Of a stretch of 64,000 nt of DNA, positions 50,560 through 62,732 are shown in pieces; position 1 is the first letter of the stretch, and each line of letters starts with the position of its first letter. The position numbers were made by a program, and so were the translations under genes. The notes beneath the pieces were generated by a model. That model saw nothing but the letters and a program-made list of their open reading frames with translations. It was not told the origin of the DNA and did no database searches. Source of the DNA: Erythrocercus mccallii (lineage: Eukaryota > Chordata > Aves > Passeriformes > Dicruridae); the NCBI GenBank assembly GCA_013397435.1, contig VZRG01000289.1, positions 1 to 64,000 on the forward strand, written 5' to 3'.

Positions 50560-51744
50560 TGTTAATGTGCTAATGCAGCTACAGAGGAGACACACGTGCA
50601 CCTCTACAAATGCGCCGCGCACCATTTCCCTCCTGTTGGCACATCCTCTGCCAGGAAAATGTGACAAGTGGATACAGCATCAAGATTTTCACTGCCAGTT
50701 TCCCTCCTCTACCAGCTGGGAAGAGTGAGGGCAGGGGCAGACGGAACCGAGAGGCTGGTACTCATCTCCCCAGCAACAAACCTGCCGCTTGGCTGATGTT
50801 CCACTTGAGTGGCCTGCCGGGATGGAGAGGAGCCTGGCCGCTCTCCGTGGGGGCCCGCTGGCCACCACGGCTCCACTGAACTGGCGGCCGCTTCGCTGGT
50901 GTGAAACTGGAAATTAAAACTGCGGCGCACTCTTTTCTAAGTAAAGTGAATTAAGTAGCAGGCGAGAGCACCTCGGAGCAGCTTCCTGCGATCACAGCAC
51001 TTAGCTGGCATCACCGCTGATAAGGAAGCACAGGCGGCTCTGCTTTTCATTCTCCCTTTGTGGGTTTGATCTTATTACAGAAAACAAATTTACCAAGCAT
51101 GAATTATCGCTAAAATTCTTAATGCTCTGGCGGAGAAAAAAGCCTGATGCAGATGCCAGTAAATACGCACGTCTGTGGTTGAGGATGCCTCTCCTCGGCA
51201 CGCTACACTCTCCCAACTTTTGGCTATGTGCTGCTGCTGCGAGAATTATTCAAAAGATGGGCTGCAGAAAAAGGATCAATTAATCTGCTGAGCGAGTTTC
51301 CGAATCCATTCTCAATGCCGCTGACAGCCGGAGACCCCCTCCGTGTGCTTGGTAATTACCCCAATATTTCCTGCTCGCTTGTTTAAACGGCTTACACTGG
51401 GGCTGCCTGTGAAGAGGAGCTCTCCCTGCGCCGATCTGAGGCAGGGCAGAAAGGCAGCTTCCCTTATCGCTCCGCTTCACTCCATCTGCAGCCAGCGGGA
51501 GGCTGCCTAATCGTGGGCCCTGGGACAGGGACCAGCAGGCTGGGGGCCGCAGATAGATGTGACACCAAAGGAGACCGGGACTTTCCTACCGCGCTGGTGC
51601 CGCAGAAAACTCATCACGCTCTCGCTGCTTCAAAGGCGAGAGAGGAGCCCCTTTAAACCACAGGCCTGTCCCTTAATTATACAAATGCGGCGATCAAAGT
51701 TATTATCTGTCCTTACAAAGGCCGGAGCTTTAATTGAATGGTGT
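50560..51744. promoter_or_regulatory. Large CpG-rich block with clustered transcription-factor-type motifs
   Basis: The highest CpG density of the window: around fifty CpGs over about 1.1 kb, including a NotI-type GCGGCCGC at about 50,884. A/T cores are embedded in it: TAATTA at 51,353-51,358, TTAATTA at 51,673-51,679, a TCF/LEF-type ATCAAAG at 51,693-51,699 and a GATA-type TTATCT at 51,703-51,708. Two readings fit: an unmethylated CpG island, that is a promoter of a gene or lncRNA, or a CpG-rich developmental enhancer. The frames over it (89 codons plus, 125 codons plus at 51,559-51,936) are highly basic or G+C-driven and show no family. Confidence 0.5.
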
Positions 51745-52139
51745 GTTGCTACCTTTGAGAGAAAGTGTTCAGTACTCCTGGAGAGCAAAGTGCCAGGAGG
51801 GGGGGAAATGGGAAAAAAGAGAGTGAGCAAGAGGAAGAGAGCAAGAGGGAGAGAGATGGTATTTAACAAGGAGGCTGCTTTATATGGAAATGTAATGAAT
51901 ACAGTTGATAAAAAAAGGGAGAGACAAAAGTTGTGAAGTTTCAAGCTGTGAAAGAACTTCAAAGTGTATTCAAATGTCACATTGATTTTTCTTCAAATCT
52001 CTAAGTCGTAAGTTTTTCAAAAGAGGAATATGATCCCCTATTTTATCCACTAATGTTTTATCTACAAAAAGGGGCAAAAAAGCTCAATGTTTTCCTTTCA
52101 CATGATATAATCCCTATATTGGAAGTCTATCTTTTTTTT
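51745..52139. other. Non-coding stretch with purine-rich tract
   Basis: Begins with a purine-only-like tract (51,795-51,859), then A/T-rich unique DNA. Confidence 0.5.
51795..51859. repeat. Purine-rich (GA-rich) tract
   Basis: About 65 bases made almost entirely of G and A on the plus strand, with a G-run followed by GAGA-type steps. It directly follows the CpG-rich block. Confidence 0.8.
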
Positions 52140-55100
52140 TTCCCAATCAAAGATTTTTTTTTTGTGTCTTTGAAAGTGGTGAAATCTTCACCCCATTTGT
52201 GTATTGTATGTTTAACTCTGGAGAATTCTGGAGTCTGAGAACCTGCTCTAAGTTAAGTGGAGAAGAACCATACCCAGGTGGGACCTCATTACCACAGTAC
52301 TCCAAGCCAACCAGAGCAAGGCAACACTTCCTTTCCTGGAAGGAAACAAAGTGGACAACTCTGGGAGCTCTCTTCAAAGAGACATGAACCAACAAGGTTT
52401 TGTATGATGGTAGTAATATGGTGGCAAAGTAGTAGATTAAAATTATGCTAACTACTAAGGAAGCGACACAACCTAATATGAACAACAGCTCTAAATGAAA
52501 ATTGACAGCAGGATGATCTATCATCTTCAATGGCCTACTATGGATCTAGACACCAAGAAGAACCCATTTTGTGTCCCAAAACACTAATCACCAATTCTGT
52601 TGTGTCTGCCACTCTCTATGATAGCTTGGTCGAAATTCCAGATAACAACTCTGAGAAGCAGAGTATAATTAATGCCAAAAATCATTAGAGGGTTTATTTA
52701 CCATAAAACAAACCTATTTTATGGTAAATTCTGAATATCTCTAGCAGTTCTTACAATCTAAGCTCCTACAATAATGTAAAAGAGAAGTTTCTGCAGCACT
52801 CACAGTACAGCGATTACCCTGTAAAAATGCAAACCTCAAAAAGAGATGAATGCAAAGCAAAACAAATATATTTGGAGAAATCTCAAAGGTTTTGAGTGAG
52901 TGGTTTCATAGTCTTCCAAAAATAGCTTTCAGTCAAAGAGGCTACTTTGGAATTTGATGATATTCTGGGAGTGCATTGCATATCAAACAAATTCTGCTGA
53001 AGGCAAGGGTTGTAAGAGAAAAAAGTAAGTGTCAGACTGGATGGCAATGGTTGTAGGCTTGTTTTGTAGTGCAGTCTTGGCAACAGGTGTGAACCATGGC
53101 TGCTTCCTGACCTTGTGTAGAGGCAGCATCCCGTTGCAGACTGGAGAGAAACCTGGATGCGAGTGGCATAAGGAGCACTCCAGTGCATCTCTCAGTTGGG
53201 ATAATCACGGCACTAGGCCTGCAGGAAGACCACAGAGCACACCTGTCTCAGGTGACTCACAAGAATTTTTACAGAAATTGGCAAAAGAAACTGTCATTGC
53301 TTGGGGACTGGTTTCCTTTTTCATTCTGTTTTGTTTGTTAAGATTTAGCCATCTTGCTGAGAAATCACAAAAATGGAACACGTTCTCTTTTTTATCATGT
53401 CCAGTTCCCTTGCACATGGATGTCAGTGCTAATAATACTAAATCCAAGCAGAATGCGCTCAGATTTGAGTAGAAAATGGCCCAGAATTTGGATTTCTTAC
53501 AGAGATTTGCATTTGGGCATCAGCTACTTGTGGAAATGGAAGTGTGTCTCAGCAAACAACCTAAAGTTGCTAATTTGTGGAGGAATCCTTAACCAAGATA
53601 ATACAGGGACAGGATCTCAACTACACTTTGCTTTGAGACTGCAGCTCTGTCACTCTGCGGAAGGGCAGGCAGGTGTAAAATACCGCAGTGCTGTGCCAAA
53701 GTATTTGTGAAATGGTAAGAATCTGTCTTTTAATGATTATTTCAAACAGTAAAAGGTACTGTTGTACAATACAGGAGTTTCTAGTGAGAAAAACCTTTGG
53801 ATACATTTCTAGTTAAGCCAACGTAATTTTTTTTCCAAAGACTTCAGTAGCAATCCTCACATGCTTAGATGGAATTCTCCGCTCTTTCTGCTGACAGTTT
53901 TGAAGTCAAAATAACCACAAGTAAAATTTGCACTGCAGGAACAGTGCTGGTACTGACTCTCGAGCAGCCTTCCAGGTTTTCTTGAGGAAAACCTTTGGTG
54001 GAGTTAGTATTTGCAACAATCGCTTTCCCCCAAGCCCTTTCTGCAGGAATAAAGCAGGCCTTCAGATATATCCTCCTGGGTTATCTGCAGGCTGTAGATC
54101 AGTCCTTCCACACAGGGATTCCAGTGTACTTCCTATGGGGACTTCGACTTGATCTAGTGCAAATGCAGATGGGACATGAAAGCAGCCAGAGTCAGGGCTG
54201 AATGTGAGATGCCTACAGAAGACAAAGCGAATGTAAGGAAGGAAGTTTAGCAGATACCTTTGATGGCATGGATCTAGCAGAATTATGGAGCCACCATGAA
54301 TGAGACCTACAGAAAGAAAACCCAAACCAAGTAGGCACCACAATGACACAGCAGAAAAGAAATAATTTACCTTTCCTTGCCCAAAGGACTCAGATGAATG
54401 AATAATTCTTTTAAAACTGTCAGTTCTCTCTGGCTTTTTACATGACTCCCAGCAGCTTTTTGCTCTCTGTGCTTCTCTTTCTTAAACCACTTTTTCTATC
54501 TCTGTTCACAGCTCTGTTCCTATAGCTTGCTCATGCAACACTAATCAGGGAGATTTTCTCAACAGGTGGTTCAAGCCCCGGGAATACCTGCTAAATTTCT
54601 AACATAATTGGAGATAAGATCTGAATAATAATAAATTTAATTCCTCATCTCTGTATGGAAATACCAATTTGTCTTGCTCCCGCTTTTAATACAAATACAC
54701 GCTTCTTAAGAAAATAGAAATATGCCCTTCTTGTGCCACATTTTGAGTTACCTACGAGATAATTGACACAAACTTCACAGGGAGAGGTTTATTTGTTATT
54801 TAAATTCAACTGATGGAAAATTTATCCAAAGTAGAGCAGGATGCACTGATTTTCCTGTGGTTACTGGCTGAGATAAAGGATTTTGGAGGCTGAGGAGAAA
54901 AAAGGGTTGCCATCAGGCCTAGGGACCATCACAAATCTTAACTTGCTCATTCTCCATTTCCTCGGTGTATTTCCTTCACCATGCCTATTGTAATGCCAGT
55001 ACATTGCATTATAAAGTGAAATAAATATCTTATCATGACAGACATTACTACTGCAGGTTTGGACACCTGGTGTGATAAACTCCTTCCCTGCTGCTTCCCA

Positions 55101-55667
55101 AGATGTTAGCATTGGGAGCCTTCATTTACATCATCCAGCTCAGTAATAGCAAACTCCCCCTTCAATGAACCCCTCTTCTAGAGACTCCTTTCCAGAAACT
55201 TTTTTAAAAATCCAAGAATGTTAGAGCCATTCAGTTATGAATTTTTTTCTAGAATGAAATTTCCTACACAATTATGGCTGTTTTTCTTCCAAAGATTTCT
55301 CTCACACCAGAGAGTCATTATTTACCCCTGTGGGAGATGCCACGGTTTGGTCTAAAATTATAATCATCTAATACTTGGACTGTAGTTAGATTGTTAGTAC
55401 CTTTCCTTGAAGCTGATATTAAGCTCATCAGGCTGCCATTCTTGAAACTGATCTTTTATTCAGTTAAAAAAGAATAATAATTTTTATTCTAAGTACAGGC
55501 TGGATTTTCCCTTTTAAAAGGAACAGCTGCTATTTTTAATGATTTATTGCCAGTATCTTCCCTCTTTTGCACTTTATTTCTTTCAGAACCCCCCCGATGA
55601 ATACCATCTGGTTCAAGTGATTTACTATGCTTGCATTTCATGAGCTGCTCCACGACATCCCAAATTA
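52140..55667. other. Non-coding stretch
   Basis: Unique DNA. Contains a hairpin at 52,696-52,729. The minus-strand 127-codon frame at 52,147-52,530 has a hydrophobic run near residues 14-40 that could pass for a membrane segment, but it has no relatives I know and no exon signals. The 147-codon plus-strand frame at 53,029-53,472 is likewise unrecognised. Confidence 0.5.
52696..52729. repeat. Perfect 13-bp inverted repeat
   Basis: ATTTACCATAAAA (52,696-52,708), an 8-base loop, then TTTTATGGTAAAT (52,717-52,729). The arms match without any mismatch. Confidence 0.9.
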
Positions 55668-55858
55668 AGACGAGGAAAATATAGTCTGAGTTTCAGGAAA
55701 ATCTTTCTGACAGATCTATTAGACTGTGGAGTAATCTTTCAGTGGGAGTCTCATTGTCTGAGACATTTATAGCAAGACTGGACAAAGAATTGGTAAAATA
55801 TACTTCAGGGACAATTCTGCATAAGCAGAAGGATAGTCTAGATACATGACTGAAATTG
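55668..55858 (+). mobile_element. Ancient CR1-family LINE fragment, 3' part
   Basis: The order 'caggaaaatctttctgac', 'agactgtggagtaatctttc', 'agcaagactggacaaag', 'aaggatagtctagataca' follows the 3' region of old CR1 elements ('aggaaaaacttcctaac', 'tggaatnncctncc', 'aagactggacaaac', 'atggtctagata'). Divergence is high, so the call rests on block order. Confidence 0.55.
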
Positions 55859-58839
55859 AGACACAAAAAATTTTAAGGGAACGATTTTCCATCAGAAAAT
55901 GCAGTTCTGCAGACAAAATTAAGAATGCTTTGCTAAACTGTGTGAATTTTGGTGAACACTGTTGAAGAGAGAAAAAAAAAGTGGAGGAATTATAATGTCA
56001 AAATGTCATATTGGAGTATTTATTCTCTGAATAAAGAATTTATTTTTTAAATGAAATTTTTACTTATTGTATCTCTATACTACATTCTGAAGCAAAAATC
56101 AAACTAAATGCTAAACGTTTCCAATTTAGCCCAAATTTATTGTTCTTCCATCTAGAATTGTACTTCCTAGAGAAATACAGAGAAGCATAGTTTTTTTCCT
56201 GTCAAAAATGAAAGCAAATAAGAAATACAACTTGACCGCTGAAAATTGCCTTCCAACAGGCTTCTGACAGTTTTCCATGGCAAATGACATCTCTATGTTC
56301 CATGTTTACAGGACATTTCTCTGCATTTGCCCTTTTTCTTTGTCGTTTTAGTGCCTTATGCCTCAGTTCCTTCCAGATTAAAAGCAATAGGAATGTGCAT
56401 TTTTCTCTGAGAAGCTGGACTGAAAGGCATTTCATAACAGCTTAGATTTTTATTAGTGAATTTCTTTTTCATTCCCTGTGGCTTGGCTACTTTATTGTCC
56501 TCAGGTTGCCCTGCAATTTTATTCTGCTTTTATTGATGTGTTTTATCCTTCCAGCTGTAATATAATTGGAAATCTTAATTGCAGTTGAAATATCTCCAAA
56601 GACAGACTTGGAGAAGCAGTCAACACTGAGGTGAGCTGTGTATTTTTTTTCTAAAGCGTATCTGGTCACAGTAGTTCATTGAAGCCTTTTCAAGAGTAGG
56701 AGACAAAAGACAGGTTCCTTTTGTAAACGAACCAACTTTTGTAAGTCTCAAACCCCATATTAAATTTTGAAGTCCTGGGATCTGGCCAGTGCTTAAAAAC
56801 ATTCAAAATTACTGTCCTTAGAAGCAGTGAGTCTCTATATTTGAAGACTGACTGTTGCTTCCTCTTTCTAAAGGAAGAAGCTTTCTGAAAGTGGTTTGTT
56901 TACCCTTTGATCTATGGACCCTTTTGGGTCTTCCCCTCATTTACTCTCTATTTGAAGCCTAGTGTCTCCCACAAACTAAAACAAGAATCTGCAAAAAGCA
57001 GACATGCCTGGACTCCCACGTACATTCCCCCCGCAGTGAGGTTTTCTCCCTTTCCTCACAAAAATTCTCTCTTCTGCCACCAGTTATCTCCTGCTCTCGG
57101 TGGCAAACTACCTTGCTGTCTCTAAGGAGCCCTTCATGCTTCCCACGCACATCTTGCCTCCTTGGAGACGACAGGAACGACAGGAGGGTTCCCTTCCTGT
57201 TCTCCGGGCTCCATCTGTGTTTCACAGAGGACTGGCAGAGGGAAGCTTTCCTGTCCCCATCTGCAGAACCAAGTTGCCTACAGGCAAGCACCATGTCCAG
57301 CGATATCTGTTATCTCAGCAACTCTCTGATCATACTTTGTAAGGGTAAGGTTGCTGAGGCCCCCCAGCCACCATAGGTAGCTTTGAGGATCTTCATACAC
57401 TCCTACATTTTATCCCAGTAGAAGGTAGATGCAAACTGGGCATCTTCTGGCACTATCTGCTATGATGCTCTGCATCAAGAGACACAGACATTTAACAGGG
57501 TATGGAGAAAGGAGGTGTTTTGTGGCCCTATTTTTCAGCTTTTTAACAAAGAGAAAACTAAAAAATAGCTACCTGGAAGCTCACGCAGTCTTGAGAGAGA
57601 AACTTCCCTGAAGCTGAGCTGCAGCACAGAAGGTGGAAGGAGATCTCTGGGTTCTTTTACAGATGCCAACTTAGAGAAATAATGTCCCATGGCTAATTTG
57701 GTAAGAAGTGAGAGAAAAAGGAAAGCCTCAGATAGGTAGAAAAAGGTAGGAAAATCAGAAAGACTGAATTTCTGAAGAGTTTCTTGTCATAATGCTCATA
57801 ACCACACCAGACTGCAAGGAAAAATCTGCTGTAGAACTCAAATCACAAGCACTTATCTGTACCTACTGTAATATAAATGCACCACTCTCACACATTTTCA
57901 ACACGCCCCTGGATTGCTTTAGGCAATATCTGAATTCATTGTGTAGCTTTTTTTCTGTATATTTTGCACATATGGGAGAGAAGTAAGTAAGAGAAGAATA
58001 GTTGAAACTAAGTCTAAGTTCTAGAAGTTTAGGCAATGGATCAGGAAGAACACTCTTATTTCATCTTTGATTTAAAAAGCATAAATGGAATCACTTCCCA
58101 CTCTACTTATGCAATAGAAAAAAATAAGACAAACATTATCAATTGTACTGAATCTACATTAGGAAGGACAAGTCTCCTGTGAAAAGAGTGCTGAGGTATA
58201 ATTGACTGTGTTACCTTCTAGCTTAAGGGGCTAAGTTATTACCAGATCAAAGAGGTCAAGTTGTAAGTAACAGTGGTTATTTCAGATTCAGGGACTGCCA
58301 TTAAAGATAAAAGCAGTTGTAATGCAATTTAATGCCTTTGCCTGTTTTATTTACATCTTATTCCTAGCATTTAACAAAAAGGTTACGGAAAAAAATAGCC
58401 ACCTGTAGGCAGAAAGGAAATTCATTATGATCTCACTTTTAATTATCCCGTGTTCAATGGTTAGATTCTGACACTTCTGTTCATATTATTGTCTTACTCC
58501 ATAAATACTTCATCTAGTTTCAACAGTACTATGTCTTCACCTCCATAAAATCAAGAGGATGGGAATTTGATTTTTAAATTCTGAAGGAAAAAAAATCACT
58601 GCTGTTTATTCTGGATCAGATCTACTGAATGCTGTCCCACAGGGAACAAGACAAAATATTTCCAATTCTTCCTTTGGTTAGCAGATGTCTCTTTAGATAC
58701 ATAACTGATCCAATAAGTGGACACGCTGTCAGTAAAGCATTATCTTTGGATATATATTGCTTATCTTAAAAGTAATATTTTATTATCAAGCTAAAAAAGT
58801 CACGTCTTTTCCACTAAATGGGAGAGGTGAAAATCAGAG
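55859..58839. other. Non-coding stretch
   Basis: A/T-rich unique DNA. A G+C-richer part at about 57,000-57,370 has open frames on both strands (up to 111 codons minus, 87 codons plus) without recognisable protein content; an unrecognised exon cannot be excluded there. Confidence 0.45.
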
Positions 58840-59110
58840 AATATTGTAAATTACCTGCAAGTGGCCACGCTATTCACTGATCATCCGTAACGCAAACGGA
58901 AAGCACAGTGCTCAATAAATAAGCAGCCTGCACACTTCTGCCCACTTCCAAACCCAAAATCTAAGCAACTCCATTAAATACCTTCAGCAGTTGAAGTCAA
59001 TTAATTTGGAGTGGCAGCATACAAGCAGCCTTATTTGTTTTATTTACGAGTTACTTGTCTCAGGTCTCACCTTCTAATAGGAAATAAGGCTGGTGCCTCT
59101 AAATACGTGG
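58840..59110. promoter_or_regulatory. Candidate conserved non-coding element
   Basis: Balanced sequence with retained CpGs in 'ggccacgctatt', 'catccgtaacgcaaacgg' and 'tttacgagtt', together with A/T cores ('gtcaattaatttgg'). No simple repeats, no coding frame. Inference from texture only. Confidence 0.3.
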
Positions 59111-59459
59111 CTTCTTGAAAGTGAATTTTAGTGCTCCTGAGATATACTGCAGTTTGATTTCTGACTCCAGGTCACAAAACTATCAAGTGAATTTCTATTT
59201 TCTCACTTTTCTGGGCAAGCAGGTCAGGGGGTCTCCTGTGAGACTGATTAAACTAGACAAAAGCGGATCATGCTCTGGTCTGGATAAAAATACATGCTTG
59301 AGAATCACAGTGGTAAAAGCTAACACTAGTCCAAATAGTCTTGTAAGGGGTAGGAGGATTGGAATGCTACTGGCTTACAAGAACATTTTAATTACTGTAA
59401 CTCTAGTTTCATCTGTACAGAAATACTATAAAATGCCTGTTGGAATATTTTCATGCCAC
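59111..59459. other. Non-coding stretch between two candidate elements
   Basis: A 116-codon plus-strand frame (59,115-59,465) covers it. The translation shows no known family and no compositional sign of a gene, so I do not call it. Confidence 0.45.
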
Positions 59460-59580
59460 ATCTAGATTCATTAGCTCATTTAAAACGCAGTGCTAAAACC
59501 AGTGCATTAGCTGAGGTCATTACAATACTGCTATCAGATAATTTCAGTGCTTACGCTAATTAAAATGATGGCACTATAAA
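59460..59580. promoter_or_regulatory. Candidate conserved non-coding element
   Basis: A dense run of homeodomain-like and GATA-like words: 'cattagctcattta', 'tgcattagctgagg', 'tatcagataa', 'gctaattaaaatga'. CpGs are retained in 'aaaacgcag' and 'cttacgcta'. Inference only. Confidence 0.35.
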
Positions 59581-62479
59581 AGAAGAAACCCATCTTGTGA
59601 GGCTCAAAGGCTCTTTTGGAGAGAGGAATTACACTCCCTTGGCTGCATGCCCCTGTCACCTCCCCTGAATGGGGCTGTCTCTCCTGCAGGCCCTTGCTAG
59701 GGCTAAGTATAAACATATTTGTAGAAGCTGGTATCCCAGATAATACAGAAATAATGGCAGCTAAACATTTGGTGTTTACTTTCCCAGGGGAAGGACAGTC
59801 TTTAGGAGAAGTCACCTTGGTTTCTTGGTTTCTGTAGTCCCTGCTATGGTAGACATTGGGGAAATCCTGGAGACCACTTCAAATCAACTGACTTTCCTGT
59901 GACCAGTTTGAATCTTGAATCTTTAAACACTTTTAGGCACAGTGTGACTTGCTTTACCCTCAGAAACAGAATTTTTTTCCTCCTAATTTTCTTTTTTTCA
60001 CAAGCACTGAGGTGAAAGGTGGAGGAAAATGCTGACAAATGTTAAAAACCCATTACAAGGTTCTGCCAGGTGCTGCAGTCCCCTATTGCTACCAGAAGGC
60101 AATAAAACTTACTTAAACCCAATGCTGTGCCTTCTTTAAAATACAAAACTACTTTTACTCTCTTCAGCACTGTTAACAATAAAAAACCCAACTCTGATAT
60201 AGCTTTAACATTTGTAAAAACAGCTATTTTACAAATTCTTTTGATGTAACTGCTATTTCAAAGTCTACTAAAGGTTATCATGGATTAAGATTTATATACT
60301 AAATCTGACTGGCCATTACAACATAATAACTAGATACTTATGATGAAATCATTATGTAGGCAAGATAAAATTAGCTTCAAATTTTTAGCTTTACAGAGAA
60401 AATAATTTCATTATGGATTTCATTTTTCAAAGCTTCACAGACAGAAAAAACAAATATGAAAAAGAAAAGACTCATCAGTTTTTAAATGTATTTTTCTTCA
60501 TGAGAAGTTACTGAAGCAGAACATGAACCAGCCTGTTCCCAGTTTTATGAAAGAAATCTTTGATTTAGTTTAGACCTTTCTTTTCAAAGAGATCACCTTC
60601 TATCTTCTATTCCTTCTTTGCTATATTGTATCAAGAACATAAAAGTCATATTGGTCATGATTATAAGAGATTGTATTGTTTTACAGCTTCATACACAGGA
60701 AAGTGCTATGGTGTTTCTGAGCAGATTAGAGAGTATACACAGAAATAATGCAATTTCAAAAAATGAAGAGTAGAATTGATTTTCATTGAGTTGAAGAAAA
60801 TTTTAATGGTTGAGATCATAGGTAGAACTCAATACGTATTTGAACTTCACACTTTAGGTTAGAAGTAAAGCCACACCTTCCTTAGGGGACAGCTCTAGAT
60901 GAGATTCTGGTAACTGCTTAAGTAAACTTGAAGCAGTTTTACCTGAATTAAACACATACCCCCTAACACGATATCTAACTCCTGTGCCACTTTATTAACC
61001 TAGTGCAGAGTGTGAGGAATTTTTCTGAGTGGTTGGATTTGATTTCTTTTTTTCAGCAACACATATAATCTGATATAAATATTGCTTTGGATGCCCTAGA
61101 GCATGTATACATGGAGAAATGTATACATTTTCCCACCAGCTACAGAGCAAAGACAGTTTATTACTTAAACCTGTGACAGTATAATTCCCCCATATGGACT
61201 CCAGCCCTGTGTAACAAGGAGTGGGTTTGAAGTAATGACTTTGATTAAAAACCTCTGTTTCATAACCAACTCTTAAATCACCTGTGCTTCAGAATAAGAT
61301 ATTTGGATTACAGAAGGTGTTAGCAGCCATGGGTCAGAGAGAAAGATGCCATCCAAAAAGAGTCATGAGTCAATTACACATAAAGATGCTGTTGTGGATG
61401 GTGGACTCACATAAGTCTTTTGTTCAATAGTAGATACCAAGGAAAAGCGTGGGAAAGAGCCATTAGGGTGGAGAACATTATAGGGTGGAGGAAAAATTAG
61501 CAAACGAGGAAATATAATCTAAGACCAAAAATTAATAAGATGTCATTCTCATAGGTAGAAGAGAATAACTCAAGGTCAGTGCCTGGATTGATGCACCCAT
61601 TAACATGAGAACATTGTGGCACTGAACTGAAGTTTTAATTCTTCTACTGTGGCAGGGACAAAGATAACTGAGAGACCAGGCAAGGGTTCCATGCAAGCAG
61701 AGTATCGGAGGACATCACTTGTATCATTTTCTTGTGCTTGGATATTGGGGCACCTCTAGGCTCTCAGAGCACAAAAGTTCTGTGTTTCTGGCTTGGGTCA
61801 CACCTCTGCTGTCTGCATTCTGCATTTAACCAAGACCCAGGCACGGACTTCAGTGTCCTGATGGTGAGGCCATTGAAAGGATACCTGGATACACCCCCCA
61901 AAACCAGCGTCAGGTCATCATATTAGGTAACTTGTTTTCTACAAGGTGGCAATGAGCAGCCTGTGACAAGCTGTGCTCCTTGCCAGCCACGATGTGTGTT
62001 CCCAGCAACAGGCAGTACAAAGTTAAGACAGAAACTGAGGCAGCAGCTCAGCTTCTGCTCTTTAGTTTACCTTGGCTTGCATCCGAGATTCTCAAAGGAA
62101 AAATTACATCCTAAAATTTTAATTCAAAGATATTCAAAGACGGTATAGTATTCTCAAGTACGTTCAGGAAAGGGGATAATGTCATTATCAACAACATTTA
62201 TAAACACTCTGAGTAGAAATTTGTATGCACATCTGTAATAAGTGTTTTATCTGAAAAGAAGTATTTCTCCTGCCATTTTCCAACTGAAACCTGCCCCAAC
62301 AGTGTGAGTTTAGGCCCTTTTGAAATGAGGTGACATTTTTATAAAGGTGTCCATAAAGTGATACCATTCCATTTATGGAAATGGCAGTGGAATCTACTTT
62401 GTTTGTTTGCAAACTCTCTTTGGTATTATCTGCCAAACCCCAATTAAACATACTTTGGTATCATATAAAAAGTGTGCAT
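59581..62479. other. Non-coding stretch
   Basis: A/T-rich unique DNA. Contains a CTCF-like partial core 'acaaggtggca' at about 61,942 that I judge too weak to call. No gene or repeat family recognised. Confidence 0.5.
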
Positions 62480-62690
62480 ATGCACCAACTAAGCCGAAGA
62501 CTTAATTAGCTGAAATATGCCAGCTCCATACCAAGGGAACTATGAATATTCATTGGCTCAGTTACAGAACAGGTAATCAACTATTCCCTTTATGAATTAT
62601 GTCAATATCACCATCAGTTACTGTGTATTTTCTCAGAGCGCAATTTGTAAAAAACATTCCAATTGCATAGTTCATGCGTTTTGAGAATTA
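62480..62690. promoter_or_regulatory. Candidate conserved non-coding element
   Basis: A segment with 'gacttaattagctga', 'gaatattcattggctcag', 'atgaattatgtcaatatca', retained CpGs ('taagccgaag', 'cagagcgcaa', 'catgcgtttt') and no simple repeats until the microsatellite at its right edge. Inference from texture. Confidence 0.35.
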
Positions 62691-62732
62691 TACACACACA
62701 GATACCATATATATGGACATATATATATGTAA
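62691..62732. repeat. CA/TA microsatellite
   Basis: Short CA tract followed by two TA tracts. Includes the perfect palindrome CCATATATATGG (62,705-62,716). Confidence 0.8.

Noticed and set aside
51559..51936. 125-codon basic plus-strand frame
   Set aside because: The Lys/Arg richness comes from the CpG block and the GA-rich tract it crosses.
52147..52530. 127-codon minus-strand frame with a hydrophobic, membrane-like run
   Set aside because: Hydrophobic runs arise easily from A/T-rich DNA, and there is no recognisable family or exon boundary.
53029..53472. 147-codon plus-strand frame
   Set aside because: No domain, mixed composition, and overlapping antisense frames; nothing beyond chance.
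54000..54200. Frame resembling a piece of retroelement polymerase or integrase
   Set aside because: No catalytic motif or neighbouring retroelement sequence could be seen.
57000..57370. G+C-richer patch with frames on both strands, considered as an exon
   Set aside because: No family recognised in any frame and no convincing splice pair; noted only in the stretch description.
61938..61952. Second CTCF-like core
   Set aside because: Only part of the core fits and there is no supporting context.
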